Of a stretch of 19,249 nt of DNA, positions 6,814 through 14,763 are shown piece by piece (the first letter of the stretch is position 1; each line of letters starts with the position of its first letter). The stretch covers positions 1-19,249 of the forward strand of contig NZ_FQXM01000013.1 in assembly GCF_900129965.1 (NCBI RefSeq). Direction: 5' to 3'. This DNA comes from Clostridium grantii DSM 8605 (GTDB lineage Bacteria > Bacillota > Clostridia > Clostridiales > Clostridiaceae). Under the pieces are notes generated by a model that had not been told where the DNA came from, made no database searches, and saw only the letters and a program-made list of their open reading frames with translations. Both the position numbers and the translations under genes were made by a program.

Positions 6814-8721
6814 TTAAGCTAAATATTTCATTAATTGAATAAGCATTTCATTATCAATATTTAAAAATCTTAAGCCATATTGTAATTTACCCTCTACTTC
6901 TTTAACCCAAACAATTTCAACTTCTAAATTACCTAATTTTTCAGAAAATAACCTAACATTCTGCCACTTGGATTTATCATCATATCCTTGAAACTTTCTA
7001 CAAAGTATTTTACATCCTCCATCAGAAATATCCTGAATCTCACACACATGTGATTCATTATACCTGAGCCTCAATATAACCTGTTCTTTTGTAATAACTC
7101 TTTCTTCATTTCTAAATCTTGGTTTTTCAAAACAAACAAGTATAGTTATAAAAATCGCAATAGCATTATAAATTGACCAAATTAAATTTATGATCATATA
7201 TGATTTAACAATAGAACTATTATTGCTATACATAACTTCAAATAATATCCAAGCAGTTATGTTTATTATAAGCAATACTATATGTGGTATAGCTACTTCC
7301 CAAGAAAACTCAATTTGTGTTTTAGGAAAAACTTTTTTTTCTTTATCCACTACATATTTCTTTTTAATGAAAAAAGCTTTTAAAGCTGATAAAGCTAAAA
7401 ATGGAGAAAAAGCTACATTATAAACATGATTCCACCAAAATTTAGTTTTTTTATTGCCGCTTGCTAATTTAACCCACAAAGCATAAGCAATAAAATTAGG
7501 TATCCAAAACTTCAAAAATTTCAATGGTTCTGTTTCTATTATCCATAATCCAAATATAGCATATATAGTTGGAGCTATAATATAAATCAATTTAGCAATA
7601 CCAGAAAATAAACTAGTATAATCCTCCAAGTAAATAATTTTTTGCATAAAAGACAATTTGCTTTTTTTAGAAAAACCAATTCTTCTATAATTATTTATTC
7701 TTACCTCATACTCTTGTTTTCTTGCTTTTACCATATCAATAAATCTTTCAGGTTTTAATCCACTTACTAAATTTTCATCCGTATATATAGATTTAAATCC
7801 ATTAGATTGTAGATTCATAGTTACTTCTACTGTTTCTCCCATGCTTTCATTAGGTATATTTTTAATAGTTTTCAAAGCATTTCTCGAGAATATTGAATTA
7901 CTTCCTTCATGAATAACTCCACTATGTAACTCTCGATGTTTTTGTAAATTTTTAAAAAAATAATCTTCTTCATTGGGTATTTTACTTAATATATTTAGAT
8001 TATATTGAAAAGGATTTTCATTATAAAAAGATTTACTTATTTGTACAAAACCAATCTTATTATCGTTAAAATAGTGTAAAGTATTTTCCAGTATAGATGC
8101 TTTAGGAACCATATTGCCATCTAACAATAATATAAATTCCCCTTTGGAATTAATCAAAGCATGATTTATTGTTCCTGCTTTTCCATATTTATCATTAAAT
8201 CTTCTTAATTCATGTATGCTCAATTCCTTACATAATGCTTTTCTTTCTTCAACATTAGTATTATAGCACAGGTAAATATTCATAAGGTCTTTATCATAAT
8301 CAATGCTTAAACAAGCTGCTATTGTTTTTTTCAAAACTCTAATAGATTCATCTCCAGCTAAAATCAAAATATCTACCGAAGAAATAAATTTAGAATCTTT
8401 TTTTGTACTATCTTTTTTGTTTGAAGAAATACTATTTCCATTAATAAGATTCAATAAAATCCTTCTAAAAAAGCCCATCCATTCTGTTGTTAGCAAAATT
8501 ATTCCTAGTATAAAGCTAACAATTCCATAGCTAAAAGGTATTGTGTACAAAGTCCTCCAAATCAAATAACCAATATTAAATAGCATAACACTTACAATAA
8601 AAATCCGCTTGAAATTTTTACTTTTTTTACTTAAGTAATATAAAATAAATATCCATATAATTGCCGAAATTGAAATTATACTATATATGTCTAAATTTAA
8701 TACTTCACTTAAAATTCCCAT
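6814..8721 (-). CDS. BcsA-like membrane glycosyltransferase (probable pseudoenzyme) with PilZ domain
   Basis: A 635-residue membrane protein. It has N-terminal hydrophobic helices near 14-30, 38-56 and 62-78, and a family-2 glycosyltransferase-like region at about 115-345 resembling BcsA (YGKAGTINHALINSKGEFILLLD, residues 179-201). Further helices lie near 370-415, 478-496 and 508-530, and a PilZ domain at about 535-635. The PilZ c-di-GMP residues are intact: RNEER (RxxxR, 537-541) and DISDGG (DxSxGG, 564-569). The catalytic motifs are not. The metal-binding DxD is DGN (201-203), the TED position reads TVE (297-299), and the QxxRW region reads QEYEV (336-340). The first aspartate pair is also not recognisable (GDES, CYNT). 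So it probably binds c-di-GMP without making cellulose. The ATG follows AGGAGGAAATC. No bcsB-like partner is in the window. A glycosyltransferase with an unusual mechanism is the alternative. Confidence 0.85.
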   Translation of the reverse strand: MGILSEVLNLDIYSIISISAIIWIFILYYLSKKSKNFKRIFIVSVMLFNIGYLIWRTLYTIPFSYGIVSFILGIILLTTEWMGFFRRILLNLINGNSISSNKKDSTKKDSKFISSVDILILAGDESIRVLKKTIAACLSIDYDKDLMNIYLCYNTNVEERKALCKELSIHELRRFNDKYGKAGTINHALINSKGEFILLLDGNMVPKASILENTLHYFNDNKIGFVQISKSFYNENPFQYNLNILSKIPNEEDYFFKNLQKHRELHSGVIHEGSNSIFSRNALKTIKNIPNESMGETVEVTMNLQSNGFKSIYTDENLVSGLKPERFIDMVKARKQEYEVRINNYRRIGFSKKSKLSFMQKIIYLEDYTSLFSGIAKLIYIIAPTIYAIFGLWIIETEPLKFLKFWIPNFIAYALWVKLASGNKKTKFWWNHVYNVAFSPFLALSALKAFFIKKKYVVDKEKKVFPKTQIEFSWEVAIPHIVLLIINITAWILFEVMYSNNSSIVKSYMIINLIWSIYNAIAIFITILVCFEKPRFRNEERVITKEQVILRLRYNESHVCEIQDISDGGCKILCRKFQGYDDKSKWQNVRLFSEKLGNLEVEIVWVKEVEGKLQYGLRFLNIDNEMLIQLMKYLA

Positions 8722-8760
8722 GATTTCCTCCTGAAGTTTTTATTTTACTATATTCTCATT

Positions 8761-8789
8761 ATCATATCATATTTTGCTATTCTTTTGAA
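8761..8789 (-). promoter_or_regulatory. Candidate sigma-A promoter of the PilZ protein gene
   Basis: On the minus strand, TTCAAA (8784-8789), a 17-base spacer and TATGAT (8761-8766), about 40 bases ahead of the ATG. With a terminator behind the HesB-like gene just upstream, this suggests a separate transcription unit. Confidence 0.5.
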
Positions 8790-8809
8790 CTAAGTTTATT
8801 ACCAAAAAA

Positions 8810-8854
8810 AAATTCAAAGGCTTATAAATATTGAATTTGCTATCCTTTGAATTT
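8810..8854 (-). terminator. Terminator of the HesB-like gene
   Basis: AAATTCAAAGG (8810-8820) pairs with CCTTTGAATTT (8844-8854) around a 23-base loop. On the minus strand the stem runs straight into a run of nine or more T residues. Confidence 0.8.
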
Positions 8855-8891
8855 AATCTATTTATTATTTATTTTTAACTTTCTCTTCAAA

Positions 8892-9215
8892 TTAACACCC
8901 TGGACAAACATTGCAAAGACTTTCCGGTTCATTGATTGGTTTTAAAATAAGCCCCTGTTTATTGTTTTCATTATCAGACAATATAATAAATCCTTCATAC
9001 TCTTTAATTAAATTAGGATTTATTATAAAAGTAATATCCTTAATAGTTACCACTATGTCCTTTTTTTCAATTTTACCTTCAGCTATATTAAAAATACACC
9101 CACTGCATTTTTTTCCAAGATAGCTTATTCTAATGTTAAAATTTTTAATATCACTATATTCTAAAAAACCTTTAAATTCTTCATAAGCTTCATCACTAAT
9201 TTTTATATATTCCAT
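8892..9215 (-). CDS. HesB-like protein, cysteine form of the HesB-related selenoprotein family
   Basis: A 107-residue protein that resembles the HesB/IscA fold. It opens with MEYIKISDEAYEEFKGFL, continues into beta-rich sequence with KKCSGCIFNIAEGK (Cys at about 37 and 40), and ends in SLCNVCPGC (Cys 101, 104, 107). I recognise this layout from clostridial HesB-like (seleno)proteins, in which one cysteine near the C-terminal CxxC can be selenocysteine. Here the final codon is TGT followed by TAA, with no in-frame TGA, so this is an all-cysteine form. IscA proteins carry Fe-S clusters or iron, but the role of this subgroup is not known. AGGGGGAG precedes the ATG. A consensus promoter and a terminator flank the gene, so it is monocistronic. 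The family call comes from memory of the motif pattern, not from a search. Confidence 0.7.
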   Translation of the reverse strand: MEYIKISDEAYEEFKGFLEYSDIKNFNIRISYLGKKCSGCIFNIAEGKIEKKDIVVTIKDITFIINPNLIKEYEGFIILSDNENNKQGLILKPINEPESLCNVCPGC

Positions 9216-9260
9216 AATTTCTCCCCCTTATATCAACATTTAATTATCATTATGTTAATT

Positions 9261-9289
9261 ATTATAGCTTATTTTTATCTTTTTATCAA
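9261..9289 (-). promoter_or_regulatory. Sigma-A promoter of the HesB-like gene
   Basis: On the minus strand, TTGATA (9284-9289), exactly 17 bases, then consensus TATAAT (9261-9266), about 45 bases ahead of the ATG. It is the best sigma-A promoter in the window. Confidence 0.7.
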
Positions 9290-9379
9290 TAATTACTTAT
9301 GATTTGTCCTACAAGAAAAAAAAATCCTAATAACACACGTATAAATTAATAGTTGAACAGGGATACCTATAGGAAGTTT

Positions 9380-9721
9380 TTACCCTAAAGTAACTTTATT
9401 TCTACCTGTAGCCTTGCTTATATACATCAATTCATCTGCCCTTTTTATCAAAGTTTCTATGGTATCACTTTTTCTAACTTCAGTGACCCCCAATGAACAA
9501 GTCACATTTAAATTTTCTTTTCCCTTTCTCAAAGAAGAATTTTCAATAAGCATCCTAGTTCTCTCTGCCAACTCATATAAATTCTTATCATCTTCCACCA
9601 AGGGGAATATAACAATAAATTCTTCGCCACTCCATCTTCCAGCCATTCCACCATTATTACTATAATTATTAAAATCCTTCATGCTTAGCGCAACCCCTTT
9701 CACCTTGTTTTTTAACTTCAA
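9380..9721 (-). pseudogene. C-terminal GGDEF-domain fragment
   Basis: A 113-codon frame encoding only the second half of a GGDEF domain: AGRWSGEEFIVIFP (27-40), ERTRMLIENSSL, TCSLGVTEVRKSDTIETLIKRADELMY and a terminal GRNKV. The N-terminal half, including the DxLTGLxNR and DxDxFKxxND segments that bind GTP and metal, is replaced by about 26 residues without match. The signature reads SGEEF instead of GG(D/E)EF. The only early start is a TTG overlapping the stop region of the upstream cyclase by 4 bases, with no ribosome binding site. An ATG at codon 14 has only a weak AAAGGGG. It is best read as the remnant of a second cyclase fused or tandem to the intact one. A short translated GGDEF-like protein cannot be excluded, but it should not have cyclase activity. 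Confidence 0.7.
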
Positions 9722-10728
9722 TTCATATCTATTTCATATTCTTCAAAAACAACTACTTTATTTCTTCCTGAATTTTTAGCTTTATATAAAGCTAAATCAG
9801 CTCTCTTTAAAAATTTATCCTTATTTTCCTTCATATCATCATTTTTGTACACTGTTACACCAAAACTTGCTGTAATATTAATAGACTCTTTTAACTTATC
9901 TATTTCAACCCACATTTCTTCACATTTTTTTCTTAATTTTTCTGCAAGAACAGCTACCTTTGAAATTTCCAAACTAGCAACTAATATACAGAACTCCTCA
10001 CCACCAATTCTTGCTACTAAATCTTCTTTTCTTATATTACTTTTAAGCATATTAGAAAAAGCAATTAACACCTGATCACCTATATCATGTCCATAACTAT
10101 CATTAACTTTTTTAAAAAAATCTATATCTGCCATAATCAAACCAATATTGCCACATTCAGTTCTTTCAATTAAAGATATGTTTTCTTCTAACCTTTTATA
10201 AAATTCACGTCGATTACTCAAGCCTGTTAAATAATCTGTATTCACTAATTTAGATATTTCATTATTTGCTTTTTTTAACTCAATATTTTTTTTAGCCAAT
10301 TCTCGAGTAAGTCCCATCATTTCAATGTTCATTTCCGACATTTTGCTAATAATTTCTTCCTCTGAAATAAACAAATCTTCCAGAAATACAATTGATTTAT
10401 CTTTAAATTTAATAACCTTACCCTTTATTTTACTGACACGACCATTGCCTTTATTATATTTTACACTTATCATGTAAATACTTTCTACATCATTTTTTTT
10501 GTTTTCTCCCCTGTAAGAGAAATCATTTAATTCCACTTTTGACTCGATTTCAAAGTATTGTGTAAAAGGTTTATTTATATAATTTTCTTGGCTATTAGCT
10601 AATTTCGTGAAAGCTTTATTTACACATACTATATTCCTATCTTTATCTAATTCAATAATTGAAATACTAGAATATTGAAATATAAACTCATATATTTCAT
10701 TAAAATCATAATTCTTCTCCTTCACCAT
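9718..10728 (-). CDS. PAS-GGDEF diguanylate cyclase
   Basis: A 336-residue soluble diguanylate cyclase, making c-di-GMP from two GTP. A PAS-like sensor covers about 5-115 (IIELDKDRNIVCVNKAFTKL), followed by a helical, probably coiled-coil linker (about 120-162) and a complete GGDEF domain. This has DYLTGLSNRREF, DIDFFKKVNDSYGHDIGDQ, and the active site RIGGEEF with GGEEF at 242-246. The product-inhibition I-site RKED (RxxD, 233-236) lies exactly five residues before it. The start chosen is the ATG at 10726-10728 because AAGGAGG sits 6 bases upstream. A longer frame beginning at 10761 has no such site. The gene overlaps the end of the cobalamin-sensor gene by 23 bases, which implies translational coupling and joint function. 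The PAS ligand is unknown. Confidence 0.92.
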   Translation of the reverse strand: MVKEKNYDFNEIYEFIFQYSSISIIELDKDRNIVCVNKAFTKLANSQENYINKPFTQYFEIESKVELNDFSYRGENKKNDVESIYMISVKYNKGNGRVSKIKGKVIKFKDKSIVFLEDLFISEEEIISKMSEMNIEMMGLTRELAKKNIELKKANNEISKLVNTDYLTGLSNRREFYKRLEENISLIERTECGNIGLIMADIDFFKKVNDSYGHDIGDQVLIAFSNMLKSNIRKEDLVARIGGEEFCILVASLEISKVAVLAEKLRKKCEEMWVEIDKLKESINITASFGVTVYKNDDMKENKDKFLKRADLALYKAKNSGRNKVVVFEEYEIDMN

Positions 10729-11836
10729 TTGCCTCCTTCCACCACTCTCTAGCAGTATCAAGCGTTTCTGAAACGCTTAAAGATATTTTATCTGCGCCTA
10801 TTTTAGACTTATTGTCAAAATAATTGAATGCTTGTCCTCCTGCTAATATTTTCAATTTTCTTAAATCATCATTGCCTTTAATTTCATCAATAATTTCCTT
10901 GGCTTTACTAATATTAAATGCCATGGTCACTGAAATAACTAGAAAACTTGGTCTTTCTTTTAAAATTGTTTTCACCAAATCTTCTTTGGGAATATTTGAA
11001 CCTAAATATATAACATCCCATCCATCTAGTTCTAATAAATCTGCCACAATTCTTATACCTAACTCATGATATTCATTTGTTGCAGTTGTAACAATGATTT
11101 TTCCCTTAGTTATTTCAGTTAAAATAAAGTAGTCCATATATATATTAGCCATTATCCTTGAAATAACCGACGTAGCCAAATGCTCTTGTGAAATAGATAT
11201 TTCCCCCATTTCCCAAGCCTTACCTACATCATACATTGCTTCTTTTATGATTTTTGTATATATATTACTTAAAGATTCTTTGTCATGAATAATTTCTTTT
11301 ACTAATTCTAAGGAAGATTTGTAATCCCCTTCAATCAAATATGAAAATAACATATTCTTTTTATCTTTTAAAACTACTTCAAAAGGACTTTCTTTTATGG
11401 ATAATTTTTTTTCTTCTATTGGGTTTACATCAAATTCATCGTAAAAATTTTCCATCCAATAATAAACTTCAGTTATTTCTCTAGCTGCAAAAATATCTAA
11501 AGTTAAATTTATCACCTGAATCCAAGTAGATAAAACTTCCTTGAAATAATTTTCGGAAAATCCTCTAGCTATATAGCTTGAAAAAACCCAATTTAAAGAT
11601 TTTTCTAATAGCTCATAATCATTTAGCAAAAATACATTTGTCATAAATTTACCATGATTTTCATGATTATTGAACATAACTGTCAAAGGATTATCCCCTA
11701 TTAAATTTTCTTTTAAAAGCTTTTCTTCCATTATATCATTAACTTTTTTGGTCATAACATCTAAATTTTCCTTATAATTCGTAGCCGAACTATAAGAAAC
11801 AGTTTTTCCGTAAATCTTTCCCCATTGATTATCCAT
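10706..11836 (-). CDS. Cobalamin-binding CarH-like sensor protein
   Basis: A 376-residue protein with three parts. An N-terminal, mostly helical region (about 1-165) has no match I recognise. A four-helix cap domain (about 165-240) resembles B12-binding cap domains. A Rossmann cobalamin-binding domain (about 246-365) has EYHELG (ExHxxG, His 257, the predicted lower ligand), then the GWDVIYLGSNIP and ILAGG segments. The cap has tryptophan 208, nine residues, then EH (218-219). This is the Wx9EH signature of AdoCbl-binding photoreceptors of the CarH/LitR group, where the Trp and Glu hold the adenosyl group. The residue after Trp is Glu, not the His that gives the bis-His state in Thermus CarH. 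There is no MerR DNA-binding domain. The ATG (11834-11836) follows GAGGTG; a GTG nine bases upstream lies within that site. The gene overlaps a diguanylate cyclase, its likely output. Confidence 0.87.
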   Translation of the reverse strand: MDNQWGKIYGKTVSYSSATNYKENLDVMTKKVNDIMEEKLLKENLIGDNPLTVMFNNHENHGKFMTNVFLLNDYELLEKSLNWVFSSYIARGFSENYFKEVLSTWIQVINLTLDIFAAREITEVYYWMENFYDEFDVNPIEEKKLSIKESPFEVVLKDKKNMLFSYLIEGDYKSSLELVKEIIHDKESLSNIYTKIIKEAMYDVGKAWEMGEISISQEHLATSVISRIMANIYMDYFILTEITKGKIIVTTATNEYHELGIRIVADLLELDGWDVIYLGSNIPKEDLVKTILKERPSFLVISVTMAFNISKAKEIIDEIKGNDDLRKLKILAGGQAFNYFDNKSKIGADKISLSVSETLDTAREWWKEANGEGEEL

Positions 11837-11887
11837 AAAATTCACCTCGAATCATAATTTTTTATCAATAAATTTAATTTAATTTTA

Positions 11888-11915
11888 ACATATTTTGAAT
11901 AATATTAAAATATGT
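11888..11915. repeat. Inverted repeat upstream of the cobalamin sensor gene
   Basis: ACATATTTT (11888-11896) and its exact reverse complement AAAATATGT (11907-11915) are spaced by 10 bases, about 50 bases ahead of the sensor ATG. The placement suits an operator, but AT-rich repeats of this size arise easily and no regulator is identified. Confidence 0.35.
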
Positions 11916-11952
11916 ATTAAATAGTTTCTTAGTTGTTTGCCTCAAAAAAATA

Positions 11953-11988
11953 AAAGAGGATAGTAAGTATTAATTTTACCTCCTCTTT
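11953..11988 (-). terminator. Terminator of the xanthine dehydrogenase operon
   Basis: AAAGAGGA (11953-11960) pairs with TCCTCTTT (11981-11988), with an inner GTAA/TTAC pairing. The minus strand continues as TTTTATTTTTTT. It lies about 37 bases after the last gene of the operon. Confidence 0.85.
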
Positions 11989-12024
11989 ATCTATCCTATA
12001 TAGTTTTATACATAAAATATTTTT

Positions 12025-14313
12025 CTAGCTTTTTTTCTTCTTAATCATTGCAAGAAGAACCTTCTCCGGATTAATTGGTAAACTTCTTATATTCACTCCC
12101 ACAGCATTATAAACTGCACTAGCAATTGCCGGTGCTGGAGTATTTATAACAACTTCCCCAATAGATTTTGCTCCAAAAGGACCTGTAGGTTCATAACTAC
12201 TTTCAAAATCAACTCTTATATTTCCTACATCATTTCTGCCAGGTATTTTATATTGCATAAAAGAATCCGTATCCATTTTACCTTTTTCTGAATATCTTAC
12301 TTCTTCAAACATAGCAAGTCCTATTCCTTGTGCGATTCCGCCCTCTACTTGAATCCTTGCAAGACTGGGATTAATAACCGTTCCACAATCCACCACAGCC
12401 ACATAATCAATAAGCTCTATTTTTCCTGTTTCCGTATCTACTTCAACTTCTACAAAACCTGCTATAAAAGGCGGCGGTGAAACCGGACTTCCATGAGTTG
12501 CTGTACCAATCAATTGATTTTTTCCTACTCCAAGAGCTAGAGTTTGAGCCAACTTATCTAAAGATAATATAGCTTCCCCCTCCAAGGTTTTTATATATTC
12601 TCCATCAAACTCAATACTATCGATAGTTTTTCCTAGCATTTTTGCACCTTCAAATAAGATTTGTTTTCTCAAATCTTCTGCAGCTTTTACCACCGCCATT
12701 CCTGTCACATAGGTTGTACTTGATGCATAAGAACCAGGATCATAAGGTGAAATATCTGTATCTGCTGAATAAATGATTATTTTATCCATAGTTGTATCTA
12801 AAATTTCTGCTGCCATTTGAGTTAGTATGGTATCACTACCAGTACCCATATCAGTTGATCCTACAAGAAGAGTATAAAAGCCGTCATCGTTTAATTTAAT
12901 TTCAGCTGAAGCTGTGTCTATCCCTGCAATACCTGATCCTTGCATAGTTACAGCCATTCCCACCCCTCTCACCTTGGAGTCGCTTACTATTTTTCTAGGA
13001 TATTTTTCTTCCCATCCAATAAGTTTCTTTCCTTTTGCCACACATTTATCCAAAGTAGAGCTTGCCAAATATTCACCGTAGTAAGCTGGCATAGTTTCCC
13101 CTTCTTTTACTAAATTAATTTCTCTCATTGCAACTGGATCCATATTAAGTTTTGCAGCTAATTGATTAACAGTTGACTCTACCGCAAAAGCTCCTTGAGT
13201 TGCTCCATACCCTCTAAAAGCTCCTGCAGACATTTTATTTGTATATACTACATCTGCTGTAAATTTAACCGCTTTTGTTTTATTGTATAAAGGAAAAGTT
13301 TTATGTGCTACAAGTCCTATAGTTGTAGGAGCATGTTCTCCATAAGCCCCGGTATCAGAAAGAGCGTTTATTTCTATTGCCTTTATGTTTCCATCTTTAT
13401 CTGCACCCATTTTAACTTTAATTTTCATAGCATGTCTACTTGTAGTAGTTGTAAAAGTTTCTTTTCTATCATAAACTATCGTTGCAGGTTTACCTGTTTT
13501 TAAAGTTACTATCCCCACAAATATCTCCACCGCAGCAGTTTGTTTTGCACCAAAACCTCCACCGATTCTTGGCTTAATAACCCTAACCCTTGATCTTGGT
13601 ATATCTAGTGCTGTTGCCACAATTCTTCTTACATGAAAAGGTATTTGAGTGGAACTTACGCAAGTTAATCTTCCTGTTTGATCAAGATAAGTATAAGCTC
13701 TAAAAGATTCCATCATAGCTTGTGCCTGAGCTTGAGTATAATAAGTTTCTTCTACAATCACATCAGAATTTTTAAATTCCTTTTCTAAATCTCCATGTTC
13801 ATAACTATCAGAACAAACAATATTTCTCTTAACCTGTGATTTAATGTCAAAATTCAAGTGATAATCCTCTTCAAAATGTATAACGGATTTATGGTCTATA
13901 GCTTCTTCCATATCTAAAACAGGTTCAAAAACCTGATATTCTACTTTAATAAGCTTTATAGCTTTCATTGCTGTCTTTTCATCAACAGCTGCTATAATTG
14001 CAACTTCATCCCCTACATATCTTACATATTCATCTAGAATTAATCTATCATAAGGAGAAGGTTCTGGGTAGGATTGACCAGCCAGTGTAAATCTTTTTTT
14101 TGGTACATCTTTATATGTTAATACACATTCTACTCCCGGCAAATTTTCTGCTTTTGATACATCTATAGCTTGTATTTTTGCAAAAGCATAAGGACTTCTA
14201 AGAATCTTAACAATCAAAGCATTTTGAGGAACAATATCATCTGTGTAAACAGGTTTTCCTGTAACCAAGGTCATACCATCTATTTTATTTATACCTTTAC
14301 TTACTACCTTCAT
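12025..14313 (-). CDS. xdhA: Xanthine dehydrogenase-type molybdenum-binding subunit
   Basis: A 762-residue large subunit of a molybdenum hydroxylase of the xanthine oxidase family, the site of substrate hydroxylation by the Mo-pterin cofactor. Conserved parts are GGGFGAK (251-257), AGAFRGYGATQ with the substrate-binding arginine at about 367, DMGTGSDT, and near the C-terminus GPFGAKSIGE with the catalytic base glutamate at about 720. The DMGTGSDT form is, from memory, the one seen in clostridial, often selenium-dependent, xanthine dehydrogenases. Selenium there is a labile ligand, not selenocysteine, so its use cannot be read from DNA. The ATG begins immediately after the stop of the 2Fe-2S gene and follows GGAGGAAAA. 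The length is complete. The adjacent NCS2 permease supports a purine substrate, but nicotinate- or aldehyde-type substrates are not excluded. Confidence 0.88.
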   Translation of the reverse strand: MKVVSKGINKIDGMTLVTGKPVYTDDIVPQNALIVKILRSPYAFAKIQAIDVSKAENLPGVECVLTYKDVPKKRFTLAGQSYPEPSPYDRLILDEYVRYVGDEVAIIAAVDEKTAMKAIKLIKVEYQVFEPVLDMEEAIDHKSVIHFEEDYHLNFDIKSQVKRNIVCSDSYEHGDLEKEFKNSDVIVEETYYTQAQAQAMMESFRAYTYLDQTGRLTCVSSTQIPFHVRRIVATALDIPRSRVRVIKPRIGGGFGAKQTAAVEIFVGIVTLKTGKPATIVYDRKETFTTTTSRHAMKIKVKMGADKDGNIKAIEINALSDTGAYGEHAPTTIGLVAHKTFPLYNKTKAVKFTADVVYTNKMSAGAFRGYGATQGAFAVESTVNQLAAKLNMDPVAMREINLVKEGETMPAYYGEYLASSTLDKCVAKGKKLIGWEEKYPRKIVSDSKVRGVGMAVTMQGSGIAGIDTASAEIKLNDDGFYTLLVGSTDMGTGSDTILTQMAAEILDTTMDKIIIYSADTDISPYDPGSYASSTTYVTGMAVVKAAEDLRKQILFEGAKMLGKTIDSIEFDGEYIKTLEGEAILSLDKLAQTLALGVGKNQLIGTATHGSPVSPPPFIAGFVEVEVDTETGKIELIDYVAVVDCGTVINPSLARIQVEGGIAQGIGLAMFEEVRYSEKGKMDTDSFMQYKIPGRNDVGNIRVDFESSYEPTGPFGAKSIGEVVINTPAPAIASAVYNAVGVNIRSLPINPEKVLLAMIKKKKS

Positions 14314-14763
14314 TTAATTTTCCTCCATAAACTTTTTAATTGCTCTTAACTGTCCCATATAACCTGTACATCTACATAAATTACCTGACAAATAATGTTT
14401 TATATCTTCTTCTGAAGGATTTACTAGCTCTTTTTTCATAGCTATCACTGTCATTATAAATCCAGGACTGCAAAAGCCACATTGTTCTGCTCCCTCTCTT
14501 ACAAGGAACTCACCAAATTCTTTTGCTTCCTTTTGTATGCCCTCTAGTGTTGTTACTTTTTTTTCATTCGCTTTAACTGCTAAAACAGAACAAGAAAGTA
14601 CTGGTTTTTCTTCAAGCCAAACAGTACATAATCCACAATTTGTTGTATCACAGCCTCTTTTAACACTAAAAAAACCATATCTTCTAAGAGCATCAATAAG
14701 CATTTCATCCTTTTCTACTTCCATTATCATTAAATTTTCATTAATATTAACTTTTATTTGCAT
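14314..14763 (-). CDS. Xanthine dehydrogenase-type 2Fe-2S subunit
   Basis: A 149-residue electron-transfer subunit carrying two [2Fe-2S] clusters. The plant-ferredoxin-type site uses C38, C43, C46 and C58 (RGCDTTNCGLC, then LSC). The second, all-helical site uses C95, C98, C130 and C132 (QCGFC and NLCRC). All eight ligands are present and the length is typical. Electrons pass from the Mo centre through these clusters to the FAD subunit. The ATG overlaps the end of the FAD-subunit gene by 10 bases, with GGAGGCAATGTT as ribosome site. The Mo-subunit ATG follows the stop without a gap. The three genes are therefore one translationally coupled unit. Confidence 0.93.
   Translation of the reverse strand: MQIKVNINENLMIMEVEKDEMLIDALRRYGFFSVKRGCDTTNCGLCTVWLEEKPVLSCSVLAVKANEKKVTTLEGIQKEAKEFGEFLVREGAEQCGFCSPGFIMTVIAMKKELVNPSEEDIKHYLSGNLCRCTGYMGQLRAIKKFMEEN

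Noticed and set aside
8892..8897. Selenocysteine at the end of the HesB-like protein
   Set aside because: The last codon is TGT followed by TAA; there is no in-frame TGA.
10729..10761. Eleven-codon N-terminal extension of the PAS-GGDEF protein
   Set aside because: The strong AAGGAGG lies just before the ATG at 10728, and the extension would contain that site as coding sequence.
11837..11845. GTG start of the cobalamin sensor
   Set aside because: The GTG is part of the GAGGTG ribosome site for the ATG at 11836, and nothing suitable precedes it.
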